Shown piece by piece: positions 6,489 to 16,045 of a stretch of 64,000 bases of DNA (the first letter of the stretch is position 1; every line of letters begins with the position of its first letter). The notes below the pieces were generated by a model. That model was not told where the DNA came from, did not search any database, and saw only the letters and a program-made list of their open reading frames with translations. Origin of the DNA: Stagnihabitans tardus (lineage in GTDB: Bacteria; Pseudomonadota; Alphaproteobacteria; Rhodobacterales; Rhodobacteraceae); contig NZ_JAABNR010000004.1 in the NCBI RefSeq assembly GCF_009925085.1, forward strand, positions 124,001 through 188,000. Reading direction: 5' to 3'. Made by a program: the position numbers and the translations under genes.

Positions 6489-7898
6489 ATGCCCCAGTTC
6501 AACGAGATGTATCAGGGCGACCAGACCCGCCCGCCCTATGCCGGGCTCGAGGCCTGGATGAAGGCCATGCCGGCCGATCTGCGCATCCAGAAACAGGCCG
6601 AGGCCGAGGCTTTGTTCCGCCGCATCGGCATCACCTTCGCGGTCTATGGCGAGGGGGGCGATCCGGACCGGCTGATCCCCTTCGACATGTTCCCGCGCGT
6701 CTTCACCCATTCGGAATGGGCCAAGCTCGATCGTGGGATCAAGCAGCGCGCCCGCGCCTTGAACGCCTTCCTGACCGATGTTTACGGGCGCGGAGAGATC
6801 ATCCGGGCGGGCCGGATCCCCGCGAACCTCGTCTATCAAAATGAGGCCTATGAGCGCGCGGTGGCGGGCTTCGTGCCGCCGAAAGGGGTTTATTCCCATA
6901 TCGTTGGCATCGATATCGTCCGCACCGGCCCCACGGATTTCTTCGTGCTGGAGGACAATTGCCGCACGCCTTCCGGCGTGTCCTACATGCTCGAATCCCG
7001 CGAGATGATGATGCGGATGTTCCCCGACCTGTTCCGCGAAAACCGCATCGAACCGGTGGACCGCTATCATGAAGCGCTGCGGCGGACGCTCATGTCGGTG
7101 GCGCCCGCGAAATGCCAGGGCGAGCCCACGGTGGTGATCCTGACGCCGGGGCATTTCAACTCGGCTTACTATGAACACTCTTTCCTCGCTGACCTCATGG
7201 GGGTGGAGCTGGTCGAGGGCGCCGACCTCTTTGTCGATGGCGAATTCGTCTATATGCGCACGACCGAGGGCCCGAAGCGGGTGGATGTGATCTATCGGCG
7301 CATCGACGATGCCTTCCTGGACCCCCTCTGCTTCCGCCCCGATTCCATGCTGGGCGTGCCGGGCTTGATGGATGTCTACCGCTCGGGCGGGGTGTCGATC
7401 TGCTCGGCGCCGGGGGCGGGCGTGGCCGATGACAAGGCGGTCTATACCTATGTCCCCGAGATGATCCGCTTCTACTTGGGCGAAGAGCCCATCCTGCAAA
7501 ATGTCCCCACCTGGAAATGCGCGGGCGAGGAGGATCTGAAATACGTCCTCGACAAGCTGCCGGAGCTGGTGGTGAAAGAGGTCCATGGCTCGGGCGGCTA
7601 TGGGATGCTGGTGGGGCCGAAGTCTTCGAAGGAAGAGATCGAGACCTTCCGCCACAAGATCCTGAAGGACCCGTCGAACTATATCGCCCAGCCGACGCTG
7701 TCGCTGTCCACGACGCCGACCTTTGTCGAGGAAGGCGTCGCGCCCCGCCATGTCGACCTGCGGCCCTATTGCCTGGTGGGCGAGCGGATCGAGCTGGTCC
7801 CCGGGGGGCTGACGCGGGTGGCTTTGCGGGAGGGCTCGCTGGTCGTCAACTCCTCGCAGGGTGGCGGCGTCAAGGACACCTGGGTTTTGGCGGAGTAA
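6489..7898 (+). CDS. Circularly permuted ATP-grasp protein (DUF404/DUF407) of the Anbu operon
   Basis: The protein is 469 residues. It shows the DUF404/407 pattern: an N-terminal region 'FNEMYQGDQTRPPYAGLEAWM', then 'VLEDNCRTPSGVSYMLE', 'VVILTPGHFNSAYYEH', 'DVIYRRIDDAFLDPL' and 'VVKEVHGSGGYGMLVGP', which are ATP- and metal-binding segments in the permuted order. Such proteins are predicted peptide or amide ligases. It is the first gene of a four-gene run (ATP-grasp, alpha-E, transglutaminase, Anbu) that is conserved as a unit in many bacteria. The ATG at 6489 follows GGGAGGCC, and the frame is open upstream only across repeat sequence. The real substrate is not known from sequence. Confidence 0.9.
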   Translation: MPQFNEMYQGDQTRPPYAGLEAWMKAMPADLRIQKQAEAEALFRRIGITFAVYGEGGDPDRLIPFDMFPRVFTHSEWAKLDRGIKQRARALNAFLTDVYGRGEIIRAGRIPANLVYQNEAYERAVAGFVPPKGVYSHIVGIDIVRTGPTDFFVLEDNCRTPSGVSYMLESREMMMRMFPDLFRENRIEPVDRYHEALRRTLMSVAPAKCQGEPTVVILTPGHFNSAYYEHSFLADLMGVELVEGADLFVDGEFVYMRTTEGPKRVDVIYRRIDDAFLDPLCFRPDSMLGVPGLMDVYRSGGVSICSAPGAGVADDKAVYTYVPEMIRFYLGEEPILQNVPTWKCAGEEDLKYVLDKLPELVVKEVHGSGGYGMLVGPKSSKEEIETFRHKILKDPSNYIAQPTLSLSTTPTFVEEGVAPRHVDLRPYCLVGERIELVPGGLTRVALREGSLVVNSSQGGGVKDTWVLAE

Positions 7899-7901
7899 GT
7901 C

Positions 7902-8849
7902 ATGCTTTCAAGAACCGCCGACAACCTTTACTGGATCGCCCGCTATATGGAGCGCGCCGAGACCCTGGCCCGCCTCTTGGAAGTGGGCGCGCGGATGTCT
8001 CTGCTGCCGACCGCGCAAGGCTTCCGCAACGAATGGGAATCGATCCTGAATGCCACGGGGCAAATCGGGGCCTTCCAGAAGAAATACGACAGCTTTGCCC
8101 AGCGGAATATCGAGAGCTTCCTCTTCTTCGACCGCGACAATCCCTCCTCCATCGCCTCCTGCATCACGGCGGCGCGCGAGAATGGGCGCATCGTGCGGAC
8201 AGCGCTGACGGGGCAGGTCTGGGATGCGCTCAACACCGCCTTCCAGGAGCTGCGGCAAATCGAGCGCACCCCGCGCAGCCAGCTGGAGCTTTCCCGGCTC
8301 ACCGATTGGACGACCAAGCATACGGCCATGCTGCGGGGCGCCATCGATGCGACGCTTCTGCGCAACGACGGCTATGACTTCCTGAACCTCGGCTTCGCCT
8401 TGGAGCGGGCCGATGCCACGGCGCGGATCATCGACGTGAAGTATTACGTCCTTCTGCCGCGCGCGGGTGTCATCGGCGCGGGGGCCGAGAATGACCAATG
8501 GTCCATGCTCCTGCGCGCCCTGAACCTCAACCGCGCCTTCCACTGGGCCTATGGCGGCGAGCTCACCGCCCAGAAGATCGCCCATTTCCTGATCCTGAAC
8601 CCGGCTTGCCCGCGTGCCCTGATGACTTGCGGGCAGGAAATCGACACGGCGCTGACCCATCTGGCCAAGCTCTACGGCCGCGAGACCGAGGCCCAGCACC
8701 TGGCCCAGGGTCTCTTGCAGGGGCTCAACGCCTCCAGCCCCGAAGCGATCTTCGACGAGGGGCTGCATGACTTCCTCACCCGCTTCATCCGCGAGATCGC
8801 GGCCCTGGCCGGGGCCGTGCATGACAGCTATCTTTCGGGGGACATGTGA
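7902..8849 (+). CDS. Alpha-E domain protein (DUF403)
   Basis: The protein is 315 residues and almost wholly helical. It opens with the family signature 'MLSRTADNLYWIARYMERAE' and has further conserved pieces 'LGFALERADATARIIDVKYY' and 'NPACPRALMTC'. The gene begins 3 bp after the ATP-grasp gene and ends overlapping the transglutaminase start by 1 bp (TGATG), so the three are probably translated together. Alpha-E proteins are regular partners of DUF404/407 ATP-grasp proteins and transglutaminases; their biochemical role is not established. Confidence 0.9.
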   Translation: MLSRTADNLYWIARYMERAETLARLLEVGARMSLLPTAQGFRNEWESILNATGQIGAFQKKYDSFAQRNIESFLFFDRDNPSSIASCITAARENGRIVRTALTGQVWDALNTAFQELRQIERTPRSQLELSRLTDWTTKHTAMLRGAIDATLLRNDGYDFLNLGFALERADATARIIDVKYYVLLPRAGVIGAGAENDQWSMLLRALNLNRAFHWAYGGELTAQKIAHFLILNPACPRALMTCGQEIDTALTHLAKLYGRETEAQHLAQGLLQGLNASSPEAIFDEGLHDFLTRFIREIAALAGAVHDSYLSGDM

Positions 8850-9658
8850 TGCTTCTCCTCATCGACCACCTGACCCGTTACCGCTATGACGCGCCGGTGC
8901 GCGGCGTGGTGCAAAGCCACCGCCTGACGCCGTCGCTGCACGAGGGGCAGCAGGTCATCGACTGGCAGGTCACCGTGACCGGGGGCATCGCGGGGGGCTC
9001 GTTCCGAGACGGGGCGGGGGATGTGGTGCAGGGCTGGTCGGTCAAGGGGCCGGTCAGCGAGATCGAGGTCCGGGTGCGCGGCAAGGTCGCCACGACCGAC
9101 ACGGCCGGCGTGTTGCGCGGCCACCGCGAAAGCGTGGCGGTCGAGGCCTATCTGCGCGACACGTCCCTGACCGAGGCCAGCGGGGGACTTGGCACCCTGG
9201 CCCGGGTGGTGGAGGGCGAGGAGAACCGCCTCGCCGCCTGTCACGCGCTCTCGCGTGCGGTGTCGGAGGCGGTGACCTATGTGCCGGGGGCGACGGCCTC
9301 TCATACGACCGCCGCCGAGGCCCTTGAGGCGGGCGAGGGCGTGTGCCAGGACCATGCCCATATCCTTTGCGCCGTGGCCCGGGCCAATATGATCCCGGCG
9401 CGCTATGTCTCGGGCTATCTTCTGGCCGATGCCGAGGGCAAAGCCCACCAGGCCGCCCATGCCTGGGCGGAGTTGTTCATCCCGGGCCTGGGCTGGGTGG
9501 GCTTCGATCCGGCCAATGAATGCTGCCCCGATGACCGCTATGTCCGCCTGGGCTCTGGCCTCGATGCGCGCGAGGCCGCGCCGATCCGGGGCTCGGCGCG
9601 CTCGACCGGGGCGGAAACGCTGGATGTGACGGTTGCGGTTCTGGCGACGCAGCAATAG
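8849..9658 (+). CDS. Transglutaminase-like cysteine peptidase family protein
   Basis: The protein is 269 residues. An N-terminal beta-domain (about residues 1-100, 'DHLTRYRYDAPVRGVVQSHRL') precedes a transglutaminase core with C166 ('GEGVCQDHAHIL'), H204 ('AHAWAE') and D220 ('VGFDPANE') as the catalytic triad. No signal peptide is visible, so it should act in the cytoplasm. It is the third gene of the Anbu operon, with its ATG sharing one base with the previous stop. By context it may hydrolyse or form the isopeptide or amide bonds made by the ATP-grasp partner; this is inference. Confidence 0.9.
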   Translation: MLLLIDHLTRYRYDAPVRGVVQSHRLTPSLHEGQQVIDWQVTVTGGIAGGSFRDGAGDVVQGWSVKGPVSEIEVRVRGKVATTDTAGVLRGHRESVAVEAYLRDTSLTEASGGLGTLARVVEGEENRLAACHALSRAVSEAVTYVPGATASHTTAAEALEAGEGVCQDHAHILCAVARANMIPARYVSGYLLADAEGKAHQAAHAWAELFIPGLGWVGFDPANECCPDDRYVRLGSGLDAREAAPIRGSARSTGAETLDVTVAVLATQQ

Positions 9659-9696
9659 GGTCCGCCCGAAATGAGAGTGCGGAATCTGGGGGATCG

Positions 9697-10422
9697 ATGA
9701 CCTATTGCGTGGGGCTGCTGCTGAAAGAGGGGCTGGTGATGCTGTCGGACACCCGCACCAATGCGGGGCTGGACAATATCTCGACCTATCGCAAGATGTT
9801 CTTCTTCGAACGCCCCGGCGAGGTGGTCATCACCATCATGACGGCGGGGTCGCTTTCGGTGACGCAAACCGCCATGGCGCGGCTGCAAGAGGCGATCGAT
9901 GCGCCCGATGCCGATGAGACGACCTCGATCCTGAAGGCACCGACTTTGCTGAAGGCGGCCTCGATCATCGGCAATACTCTGGCCGAGACGCGGCTCGAGA
10001 TCGACGAGAAGCTGAATGCGATGAACCAGGGGGCCACGGCTTCGCTGATCGTGGCGGGGCAGAGGAAGGGCGGCCAGATGCGGCTTTTCCTGATCTATCC
10101 CGAGGGGAATTTCATCCAGGCCACCGAGGACACGCCGTTTTTGCAGATCGGCGAGCACAAATATGGCAAGCCGATCCTCGATCGGGTGGTGAAGCCCGGG
10201 ACCTCGCTGGCCGATGCCAAGAAGGCGGTGCTTTTGTCGATGGATTCGACGCTGCGGTCCAATCTTTCGGTGGGGATGCCCTTGGATATGGCGGTGATCG
10301 AAAGGGATGCGCTGCAGGTGACGCAAAGGCGGCGGATCGAGGCGGGGGATCCGCAGTTCCGCGCCATGTCCGAGGCCTGGAGCAAGGCTTTGCGCGACGG
10401 GTTCACGCAGATCGAGATCTGA
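9697..10422 (+). CDS. Anbu peptidase (ancestral proteasome/HslV-like Ntn-hydrolase)
   Basis: The protein is 241 residues and starts 'MTYCVGLLLKEGLVMLSDTRTNAG'. After removal of Met1, Thr2 would be the N-terminal nucleophile, with Asp and Lys partners in the family pattern (D18-T19-R20 and 'YRKMFFF'). The beta-subunit fold and the partners (ATP-grasp, alpha-E, transglutaminase) identify the proteasome-like group called Anbu, members of which assemble into open helical rings. Substrates are unknown. It follows the transglutaminase gene after 38 bp and is followed by a strong hairpin. Confidence 0.9.
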   Translation: MTYCVGLLLKEGLVMLSDTRTNAGLDNISTYRKMFFFERPGEVVITIMTAGSLSVTQTAMARLQEAIDAPDADETTSILKAPTLLKAASIIGNTLAETRLEIDEKLNAMNQGATASLIVAGQRKGGQMRLFLIYPEGNFIQATEDTPFLQIGEHKYGKPILDRVVKPGTSLADAKKAVLLSMDSTLRSNLSVGMPLDMAVIERDALQVTQRRRIEAGDPQFRAMSEAWSKALRDGFTQIEI

Positions 10423-10470
10423 GGAGGGGGGGCCTCGGCTCTGCCTCGGCCTCCTCGGGAGAGGGGGGAA

Positions 10471-10503
10471 GCTTTGCCAGGGGCATCGAGCCCCTGGCAA
10501 AGC
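10471..10503 (+). terminator. Hairpin ending the Anbu operon
   Basis: A perfect 14-bp stem (GCTTTGCCAGGGGC, 10471-10484, with its complement at 10490-10503) has a 5-nt loop. No T tract follows, so it may be a 3' stabiliser or a Rho-assisted end and not a classic intrinsic terminator. Confidence 0.6.
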
Positions 10504-10560
10504 TGGCTGCCGCAGGCGGGCGGGAGGGCTTGCGCGGTCCTGTCGCCTGGGGCGCGCGTG

Positions 10561-10629
10561 GAAGCGGCCTTTTCCGCAATTCCGATCGATGGGGCTTATG
10601 TGGGGATGTAGCCCGGGGGGCACCCCGGG
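10561..10629 (+). repeat. 69-bp direct repeat A with variant palindrome (copy 5)
   Basis: It begins GAAGCGGCCTT and ends with a variant of the palindrome in which the central TATA is replaced by GGCA (10612-10629), preceded by GTAG. Its partner lies 140 bp downstream without indels; the ends are conserved better than the middle. Confidence 0.75.
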
Positions 10630-10700
10630 GCCCGTGCTGGCTCGGCGCGTGGGATCACGCAGCCGGGGGCGGGGGATACGCACTTGGTGTGATCTGGGCG

Positions 10701-10769
10701 GAAGCGGCCTTCTCCTGACCGCCGACCTGAGGGACTTATGTGGTGCTGTAGCCCGGGGGGCACCCCGGG
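10701..10769 (+). repeat. 69-bp direct repeat B with variant palindrome (copy 6)
   Basis: Partner of repeat A with the same GAAGCGGCCTT start, a shared CTTATGTGG segment and the same GGCA-centred palindrome (10752-10769). It ends 17 bp from the GNAT stop codon. Confidence 0.75.
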
Positions 10770-10786
10770 CGCCGGGGCGGCGGCCT

Positions 10787-11239
10787 CTATTCCACCGGCA
10801 CGGAATAGAGGATGAAGTCGCTCTTCGGCCGGTAGCTGTCATAGAGCCTGCGGCCGGCATAGTTGAACTCTTGCGTCAGCCAGCGGACATTTCCGATCCC
10901 CCTTGCGCGGGCGAAGGCGATCACATGGTCGATCAGCGCCCGGCCGAGGCCCGCGCCCCTGGCCCCAGGATCGACATAGAGATCCGAGAGATAGACCACC
11001 TTCTCCCCCGAGAGCGAGCGGTGCATCAGCTGGTATTGCACCAGGCCCACCGCCTGGCCCTCGTGCTCGACCAGGTCGCACCAGAAGTCCTCCGGCCCGA
11101 AGATCCAGTCCCAGACCGCGTCCCGACCCTCGGGCGTGGTCGTGGTCTTGTAGAAGGCGGCATAGGCGGCGAAGAGCGCCTCCCAGGTCGCGCGGTCGGT
11201 CGGGGTGAGGGGGCGGATCTGGGGGAGGTTGGGTGGCAT
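10787..11239 (-). CDS. GNAT-family N-acetyltransferase
   Basis: The protein is 150 residues. It opens 'IRPLTPTDRATWEALFAAYAAFY'. The acetyl-CoA site is 'DLYVDPGARGAGLGRALIDHV' (Q/R-x-x-G-x-G/A pattern), followed by 'WLTQEFNYAGRRLYDSY', which is typical of the C-terminal beta strand and helix. It should acetylate a small amine or a protein N-terminus with acetyl-CoA; the substrate is not evident. The frame is open far upstream over murD, but the ATG at 11239 gives the normal family length. It is transcribed away from murD. Confidence 0.88.
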   Translation of the reverse strand: MPPNLPQIRPLTPTDRATWEALFAAYAAFYKTTTTPEGRDAVWDWIFGPEDFWCDLVEHEGQAVGLVQYQLMHRSLSGEKVVYLSDLYVDPGARGAGLGRALIDHVIAFARARGIGNVRWLTQEFNYAGRRLYDSYRPKSDFILYSVPVE

Positions 11240-11527
11240 GGGTCTCTCTGGGCGGGGAAGGGGCGGTCTGGAGCGGGGAAGGGCGGACGCCGCAGGGACG
11301 GCCCTGCCAAGGTTCCGGCGCCCTGCGGCCCGGGTCAAGCCCCCTCGGCGCCGGGCCCCGGTCATGGCCGATCGAAAATCCCGCTGTGCAGGGCCTTTCC
11401 AAAAGGTTAACGCCTTTCGGAAAGGAAAGGAATTCCAGTGACTTGCCCGCTCTTGCACGCGTGCAATGCCACCCGGCTTGCGCCCGGGGCCTTTCCCCGC
11501 CATCTTGCCGCGAAAATGGAGGCTCAG

Positions 11528-12934
11528 ATGATCCCGGTCCAAGGCGTCGCAGGTAAGAAAGTGGCCGTGCTCGGCCTGGGCAGGTCGGGGCTGGCCGCGG
11601 CGCGGGCCTTGCAGGCGGGGGGGGCGGAGGTTCTCCTTTGGGACGATGGCGAGGCGGCGCGGGCCAAGGCCGAGGCGGAGGGTTTCACCCTGACCGACCT
11701 GATCCGGCGCGGCGGAGTCGAGAGCTGCGCGATGCTGGTGACCTCGCCCGGCATCCCGCATCTTTACCCCGCGCCCCATCCGGTCATCGCCCGGGCGCTC
11801 GAGCTGGGGATCCCGGTCGACAACGACATCGGGCTCTTTTTCCGGTCCTATGCGACCGAGGATTGGGACGACTTCGGCCAGGCCCCGAAGGTGGTCTGCA
11901 TCACGGGGTCGAACGGGAAATCCACGACGACGGCCCTGATCCATCATATCCTCGAGGTCTCGGGGCGGCCCTGCCAGATGGGGGGCAATATCGGGCGCGG
12001 GGTCCTGGATCTGGACCCGGCGCGGGACAACGAGGTCGTGGTGCTGGAGCTTTCCTCCTACCAGACCGAACTCGCCCGCGCCCTGACCCCCGATGTCGCG
12101 GTCTTCACCAATCTCTCGCCCGACCATATCGACCGCCACAACGGGATGGGCGGCTATTTCGCGGCCAAGCGGAGGCTTTTCGCCGAGGGCGGGCCGGATC
12201 GGGCGGTGGTGGGCGTGGACGAGGCGGAGGGGCGTTACCTCGCCGGGCAATTGGCCGAGGGGCCGGGGGATGACCGGGTGATCCGGATCTCCTCGGGGCA
12301 GAGGCTGGAGGGCTTTGCCTGGACGGTCTTTGCCCGCAAGGGCTTCCTTTCGGAGTGGCGGCATGGGAAACAGGCGGCCTCCGTCGATCTGCGGGGGGTG
12401 GCGGCCTTGCCGGGCGCGCATAACCACCAGAACGCCTGCGCGGCCTGGGCGGTTTGCCGGACCCTTGGCCTGGCGCCCAAGCAGATCGAGGCGGCCTTCC
12501 AGTCCTTTGCCGGCCTGCCGCATCGCAGCCAGGTCGTGGGAGAGCGGGCGGGGGTGCGCTTCGTGAACGACAGCAAGGCGACCAATGTGGATTCGGCCGC
12601 CCAGGCCTTGCGGGCCTATCCGGCGATCCGCTGGATTGCGGGCGGGCAGGGGAAGGAGGGCGGGATCGCTGCCCTGGCGCCGGACATGGGCTCGGTCGTG
12701 AAGGCCTATCTCATCGGCGCCTCGGCTGCGGAGTTTGCGGGCCAGTTGGGCGATGTGCCTTTCGAGATCTGCGGGGATATGGCGACCGCCGTGGCGCGGG
12801 CGGCCGAAGAGGCGCAGGCGGGGGAGGTCGTGCTTTTGTCTCCGGCGGCGGCGAGCTTCGACCAGTATGCGAATTTCGAGAAGCGCGGCGAGGATTTCAC
12901 CGCAAGGGTCAAGGCGCTTCTGGGCCAGGGGTAA
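11528..12934 (+). CDS. murD: UDP-N-acetylmuramoyl-L-alanine--D-glutamate ligase
   Basis: The protein is 468 residues, the normal length. An N-terminal Rossmann-like domain starts '[18 protein letters not shown]', the ATP loop is 'GSNGKSTT' at residues 127-134, a substrate loop '[13 protein letters not shown]' follows, and the C-terminal Mur ligase domain includes '[17 protein letters not shown]'. The enzyme adds D-glutamate to UDP-MurNAc-L-Ala in the cytoplasm. GGAGG at 11518-11522 selects the ATG at 11528 over an in-frame ATG at 11516. It heads the division and wall cluster, with a GFA-family gene between it and ftsW. Confidence 0.96.
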   Translation: MIPVQGVAGKKVAVLGLGRSGLAAARALQAGGAEVLLWDDGEAARAKAEAEGFTLTDLIRRGGVESCAMLVTSPGIPHLYPAPHPVIARALELGIPVDNDIGLFFRSYATEDWDDFGQAPKVVCITGSNGKSTTTALIHHILEVSGRPCQMGGNIGRGVLDLDPARDNEVVVLELSSYQTELARALTPDVAVFTNLSPDHIDRHNGMGGYFAAKRRLFAEGGPDRAVVGVDEAEGRYLAGQLAEGPGDDRVIRISSGQRLEGFAWTVFARKGFLSEWRHGKQAASVDLRGVAALPGAHNHQNACAAWAVCRTLGLAPKQIEAAFQSFAGLPHRSQVVGERAGVRFVNDSKATNVDSAAQALRAYPAIRWIAGGQGKEGGIAALAPDMGSVVKAYLIGASAAEFAGQLGDVPFEICGDMATAVARAAEEAQAGEVVLLSPAAASFDQYANFEKRGEDFTARVKALLGQG

Positions 12935-12998
12935 AGGGGCGGGGGGCTTGACCGGGGCCTCGCACCCGCGCCAGTCTCGTGGCAAAGCGGAGGGCCTC

Positions 12999-13472
12999 AT
13001 GAACGGACATTGCACCTGCGGCGGAGTGAGCTACCGCCTGACGCGAAGCCCGCTTTTCACCCATGCCTGCCACTGCACCTGGTGCCAGCGCGAGACCGGC
13101 GCGGCCTTTGCGCTGAACGCCATGATCGAGACCGAGGCGCTGGAACTCACCGGCGCGGTCGAGGAGGTGGTGACCCCCTCGGCCTCGGGCAAGGGGCAGG
13201 TGATCGCCCGCTGTCCCACCTGCCGGGTGGCGCTTTACAGCCATTACGCCGGGGCAGGGCGGCTCATGGCCTTCGTGCGGGTGGGGACGCTCGAGCGCCC
13301 GGGGGACTGCCCGCCCGATGTGCATATCTTCACCGAAACCAAGCTGCCCTGGCTGGTGCTGGACCCTGCGATCCCGTCCTTCCCGGAGTTCTACCAGCGC
13401 TCGAAACTCTGGCCCGAGGAGGCCCTGGCGCGGCGGGCCGATCTCCTGGCGCGGCATGGGGTGGCGAGCTGA
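12999..13472 (+). CDS. GFA-family (glutathione-dependent formaldehyde-activating-like) zinc protein
   Basis: The protein is 157 residues. Its cysteines follow the GFA/CENP-V pattern: C5 and C7 ('HCTCGGVSY'), C24, C26, C29 ('ACHCTWCQRETGAAF') and C72/C75 ('CPTC'). These bind one structural and one catalytic zinc. Characterised members bind glutathione adducts, but most have no proven reaction. GGAGGG precedes the ATG. It lies between murD and ftsW on the same strand, which is not part of the usual dcw gene set, and nothing suggests a role in wall synthesis. Confidence 0.88.
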   Translation: MNGHCTCGGVSYRLTRSPLFTHACHCTWCQRETGAAFALNAMIETEALELTGAVEEVVTPSASGKGQVIARCPTCRVALYSHYAGAGRLMAFVRVGTLERPGDCPPDVHIFTETKLPWLVLDPAIPSFPEFYQRSKLWPEEALARRADLLARHGVAS

Positions 13473-13793
13473 GGCGTGCCGGGCGGTCTTTTTCCTGCGC
13501 GGCGGAATTCTTCTCCGAAGAAGCGGGAGGGGCGTTCCGCCCCTCCCGCACCCTCCCCTGACCGGGAGGGCAAGCCCTCCCGGCCCCACCCGGCCCGCCC
13601 GGGTGGCACCGTGGGGCCAAGGCCCGAGCCGGTTGGGGCGCCAGCCCCAGAGGCGAGATGAAAGACTTGCGGCGCCAGCCGCTCCGCTTGAGGCTGGGCA
13701 GGGGAAATCCCGCTAGCCAGCCGGGCGGGATTGCGCTAGGCTGAGCCTCGATCGGGGAGATAACCCCGACGGGCAGCAGAAGCAGGCTTATCC
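13473..13793. other. Intergenic region between the GFA gene and ftsW with stacked hairpins
   Basis: No gene is supported in these 321 bp. Two perfect hairpins lie close together near the GFA end (13523-13549 and 13562-13583). The remainder, GC-rich and without an obvious promoter hexamer pair, should contain the ftsW promoter. Confidence 0.6.
13523..13583 (+). terminator. Double hairpin after the GFA gene
   Basis: First stem: 12 bp GCGGGAGGGGCG with loop TTC (13523-13549). Second stem: 10 bp CCGGGAGGGC with loop AA (13562-13583). Neither has a T tract. Confidence 0.5.
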
Positions 13794-14957
13794 ATGACCG
13801 AAATGGTTTACGGCGCGGTGCCAGCCCAGGCACGCGAACCGGTCCTTCCCCGTTGGTGGCGCACCATCGACAAATGGTCGCTCTCGGCCATCCTGTGCCT
13901 CTTCGGCATCGGCCTGCTCCTGGGCCTCGCGGCCTCGGTCCCGCTGGCCACGCGGAACGGATTGCCCTCCTTCTATTACGTCCAGCGCGAAGCCTTCTTC
14001 GGCACGGTCGCCCTGGCCACGATGTTTGCCTTCTCGCTCCTCTCGCCCAAGGCGATCCGGCGCATGGGGGTCATGGGCTTTGCCGTGACCTTCCTGGCCC
14101 TGGTCCTGCTGCCACTCCTCGGCACCGACTTCGGCAAGGGCGCCGTGCGCTGGTATTCGCTGGGCTTCGTCTCCTTCCAGCCGTCCGAGTTCCTGAAACC
14201 CGGCTTCATCATCGTCGCGGCCTGGCTCATGGCCGCCGCCTCCGAGCTGAACGGCCCGCCGGGGCGGCTCTTCTCCTTCATCCTCCTGGTCGTCATCCTG
14301 CTCTTCCTGGCCACCCAGCCCGACTTCGGCCAATCCATGCTGGTGCTTTTCGGCTGGGGCGTGGTCTATTTCATGTCCGGCGCCAGGATGGCCGTGATCA
14401 TCGCCATCCTGGGCCTGGTCGGGCTGGCGGGGAACTTCGCCTATCAGAATTCGGAACACCTCAAGCGCCGCATCGACGGCTATCTGACCGCCGAGGTCGA
14501 TCCGCGCAGCCAGATCGGCTATGCCACCAACGCCATCCAGGAGGGCGGCTTCTTCGGCGTCGGCGTCGGCAATGGCCAGGTCAAATGGACGCTGCCCGAC
14601 GCCCATACCGACTTCATCATCGCGGTGGCGGCCGAGGAATACGGGCTGATCATGGTGCTTTTGATCATCTGCCTCTATTCGACCGTCGTGGTGCGCAGCC
14701 TCCTCAGGCTCATGCGGGAACGAGACCCCTTCGTGCGATTGGCGGGCGCAGGGCTCGCCTGTATCTTCGGTGTCCAGGCCATGATCAACATCGGCGTGGC
14801 CGTGCGCCTTCTTCCGGCCAAGGGCATGACCCTGCCCTTCGTCAGCTACGGCGGCTCTTCGGTCATCGCGGCCGGGATCACGGTCGGGATGCTTCTGGCC
14901 CTGACCCGCACCAGGCCGCAGGGCGAGATCGCCGATATCTTCAAGCGGAGGCGCTGA
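13794..14957 (+). CDS. ftsW: Peptidoglycan glycosyltransferase FtsW (SEDS family)
   Basis: The protein is 387 residues and strongly hydrophobic, with about ten membrane spans. SEDS landmarks are '[22 protein letters not shown]', '[12 protein letters not shown]', '[33 protein letters not shown]' and the late '[18 protein letters not shown]'. It polymerises lipid II glycan strands at the septum with a class B penicillin-binding protein. The ATG follows GCAGCAGAAGCAGG, a weak ribosome site. Its stop codon overlaps the murG start (TGATG), so the two are translationally coupled. Confidence 0.95.
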   Translation: MTEMVYGAVPAQAREPVLPRWWRTIDKWSLSAILCLFGIGLLLGLAASVPLATRNGLPSFYYVQREAFFGTVALATMFAFSLLSPKAIRRMGVMGFAVTFLALVLLPLLGTDFGKGAVRWYSLGFVSFQPSEFLKPGFIIVAAWLMAAASELNGPPGRLFSFILLVVILLFLATQPDFGQSMLVLFGWGVVYFMSGARMAVIIAILGLVGLAGNFAYQNSEHLKRRIDGYLTAEVDPRSQIGYATNAIQEGGFFGVGVGNGQVKWTLPDAHTDFIIAVAAEEYGLIMVLLIICLYSTVVVRSLLRLMRERDPFVRLAGAGLACIFGVQAMINIGVAVRLLPAKGMTLPFVSYGGSSVIAAGITVGMLLALTRTRPQGEIADIFKRRR

Positions 14958-16045
14958 TGCCCCTTCTCCTCATCGCAGCCGGAGGCACGGGCGGCCATAT
15001 GTTCCCCGCGCAGGCCCTGGCCGAGGCGATGATCGCCAAGGGCTGGCGGGTCAAGCTCTCGACCGATGCCAGGGGCGCGCGCTATGCCGGGGGCTTTCCG
15101 GCAGAGGTCGAGCGGCAGGTCCTCTCTTCGGCCACTTTCGCCCGGGGCGGTCCCCTGGCCAAGCTGGCGGTCCCCTTCCGCATCGCGGGCGGGGTGATCT
15201 CGGCGCTCTGGCAGGCGCGGAAGGACCGGCCCGATGTGGTCGTGGGCTTTGGCGGCTATCCTTCGATCCCCGCGCTGGGGGCGGCTTGGGCTTTGGGCCT
15301 GCCCCGGATGATCCATGAGCAGAACGGCATCCTGGGCCGGGTGAACGAGGTCTTTGCGCGGCGCGTCAACAAGATCGCCTGCGGCACCTGGCCCACCAAG
15401 CTGCCCCAGGGCGTCACCGGAGAGCCCGTGGGCAACCCGGTCCGCCAATCCGTCCTTGACCGCGCGGGTGCGCCCTATATCCCGCCGGGCGATTACCCGA
15501 TGTCGCTGGTGGTCATCGGCGGCTCCCAAGGCGCGCGCGTCCTGTCGGACGTCGTCCCCGCAGCCCTCGCCGCCCTCCCCGAGGCGCTGCGGCCCCTCTT
15601 GCGCATTGCCCACCAGGCAAGGCCCGAGGACCAGGCCCGCGTCACCGCCACCTACCAGGGCGCAGGGATGCAGGCCGAGGTCGAGCCCTTCTTCACCGAT
15701 ATCCCCCGCAGGCTCTCGGAGGCGCAATTGGTGATCTCGCGCTCGGGCGCCTCGTCGATCGCCGATATCTCGGTGATCGGCCGCCCGGCCATCCTGATCC
15801 CCTTCGCCCAGGCGACCGGAGACCATCAGACCGCCAATGCGGCGGGCCTTGTGCAAGCCGGCGCCGCGCTGATGATGCCGGAATCCGGGCTTGACGTTCC
15901 GCGCCTTTCGGCCGAAATCGCCGCCATCCTTCAGGCGCCCGAGAAGGCCGAAGCCATGGCAGCCGCCGCCTTGGCCGAGGGGCGGCCCGATGCCACAATC
16001 CGCCTCGCCGCCATGGTCGAGGCTCTAGCCGGAAGCCCGAGATGA
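14957..16045 (+). CDS. murG: Undecaprenyldiphospho-muramoylpentapeptide beta-N-acetylglucosaminyltransferase
   Basis: The protein is 362 residues. The GGTGGH loop at residues 9-14 binds the lipid phosphate, 'FGGYPSIPA' and '[11 protein letters not shown]' belong to the N-domain, and '[16 protein letters not shown]' and '[26 protein letters not shown]' form the UDP-GlcNAc site of this GT28 enzyme. It converts lipid I to lipid II at the inner face of the membrane. It overlaps ftsW by 1 bp and murC by 4 bp (ATGA). Confidence 0.96.
   Translation: MPLLLIAAGGTGGHMFPAQALAEAMIAKGWRVKLSTDARGARYAGGFPAEVERQVLSSATFARGGPLAKLAVPFRIAGGVISALWQARKDRPDVVVGFGGYPSIPALGAAWALGLPRMIHEQNGILGRVNEVFARRVNKIACGTWPTKLPQGVTGEPVGNPVRQSVLDRAGAPYIPPGDYPMSLVVIGGSQGARVLSDVVPAALAALPEALRPLLRIAHQARPEDQARVTATYQGAGMQAEVEPFFTDIPRRLSEAQLVISRSGASSIADISVIGRPAILIPFAQATGDHQTANAAGLVQAGAALMMPESGLDVPRLSAEIAAILQAPEKAEAMAAAALAEGRPDATIRLAAMVEALAGSPR

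Larger units (their letters stand above)
10423..10786. other. Intergenic region with terminator and a 140-bp-spaced duplication
   Basis: No gene is supported. A 14-bp hairpin lies just past the Anbu gene. Two 69-bp repeats (10561-10629 and 10701-10769) follow, exactly 140 bp apart and each ending in a variant palindrome. The GNAT gene on the other strand ends at 10787. Confidence 0.65.

Noticed and set aside
10787-13015. A 742-codon open frame on the minus strand
   Set aside because: Only its last 150 codons form a real protein (the GNAT enzyme). The rest is antisense to murD and has no family features.
13473-13793. A possible small gene before ftsW
   Set aside because: Open frames in this gap are Arg/Pro/Gly-rich, lack a ribosome site and overlap strong hairpins.
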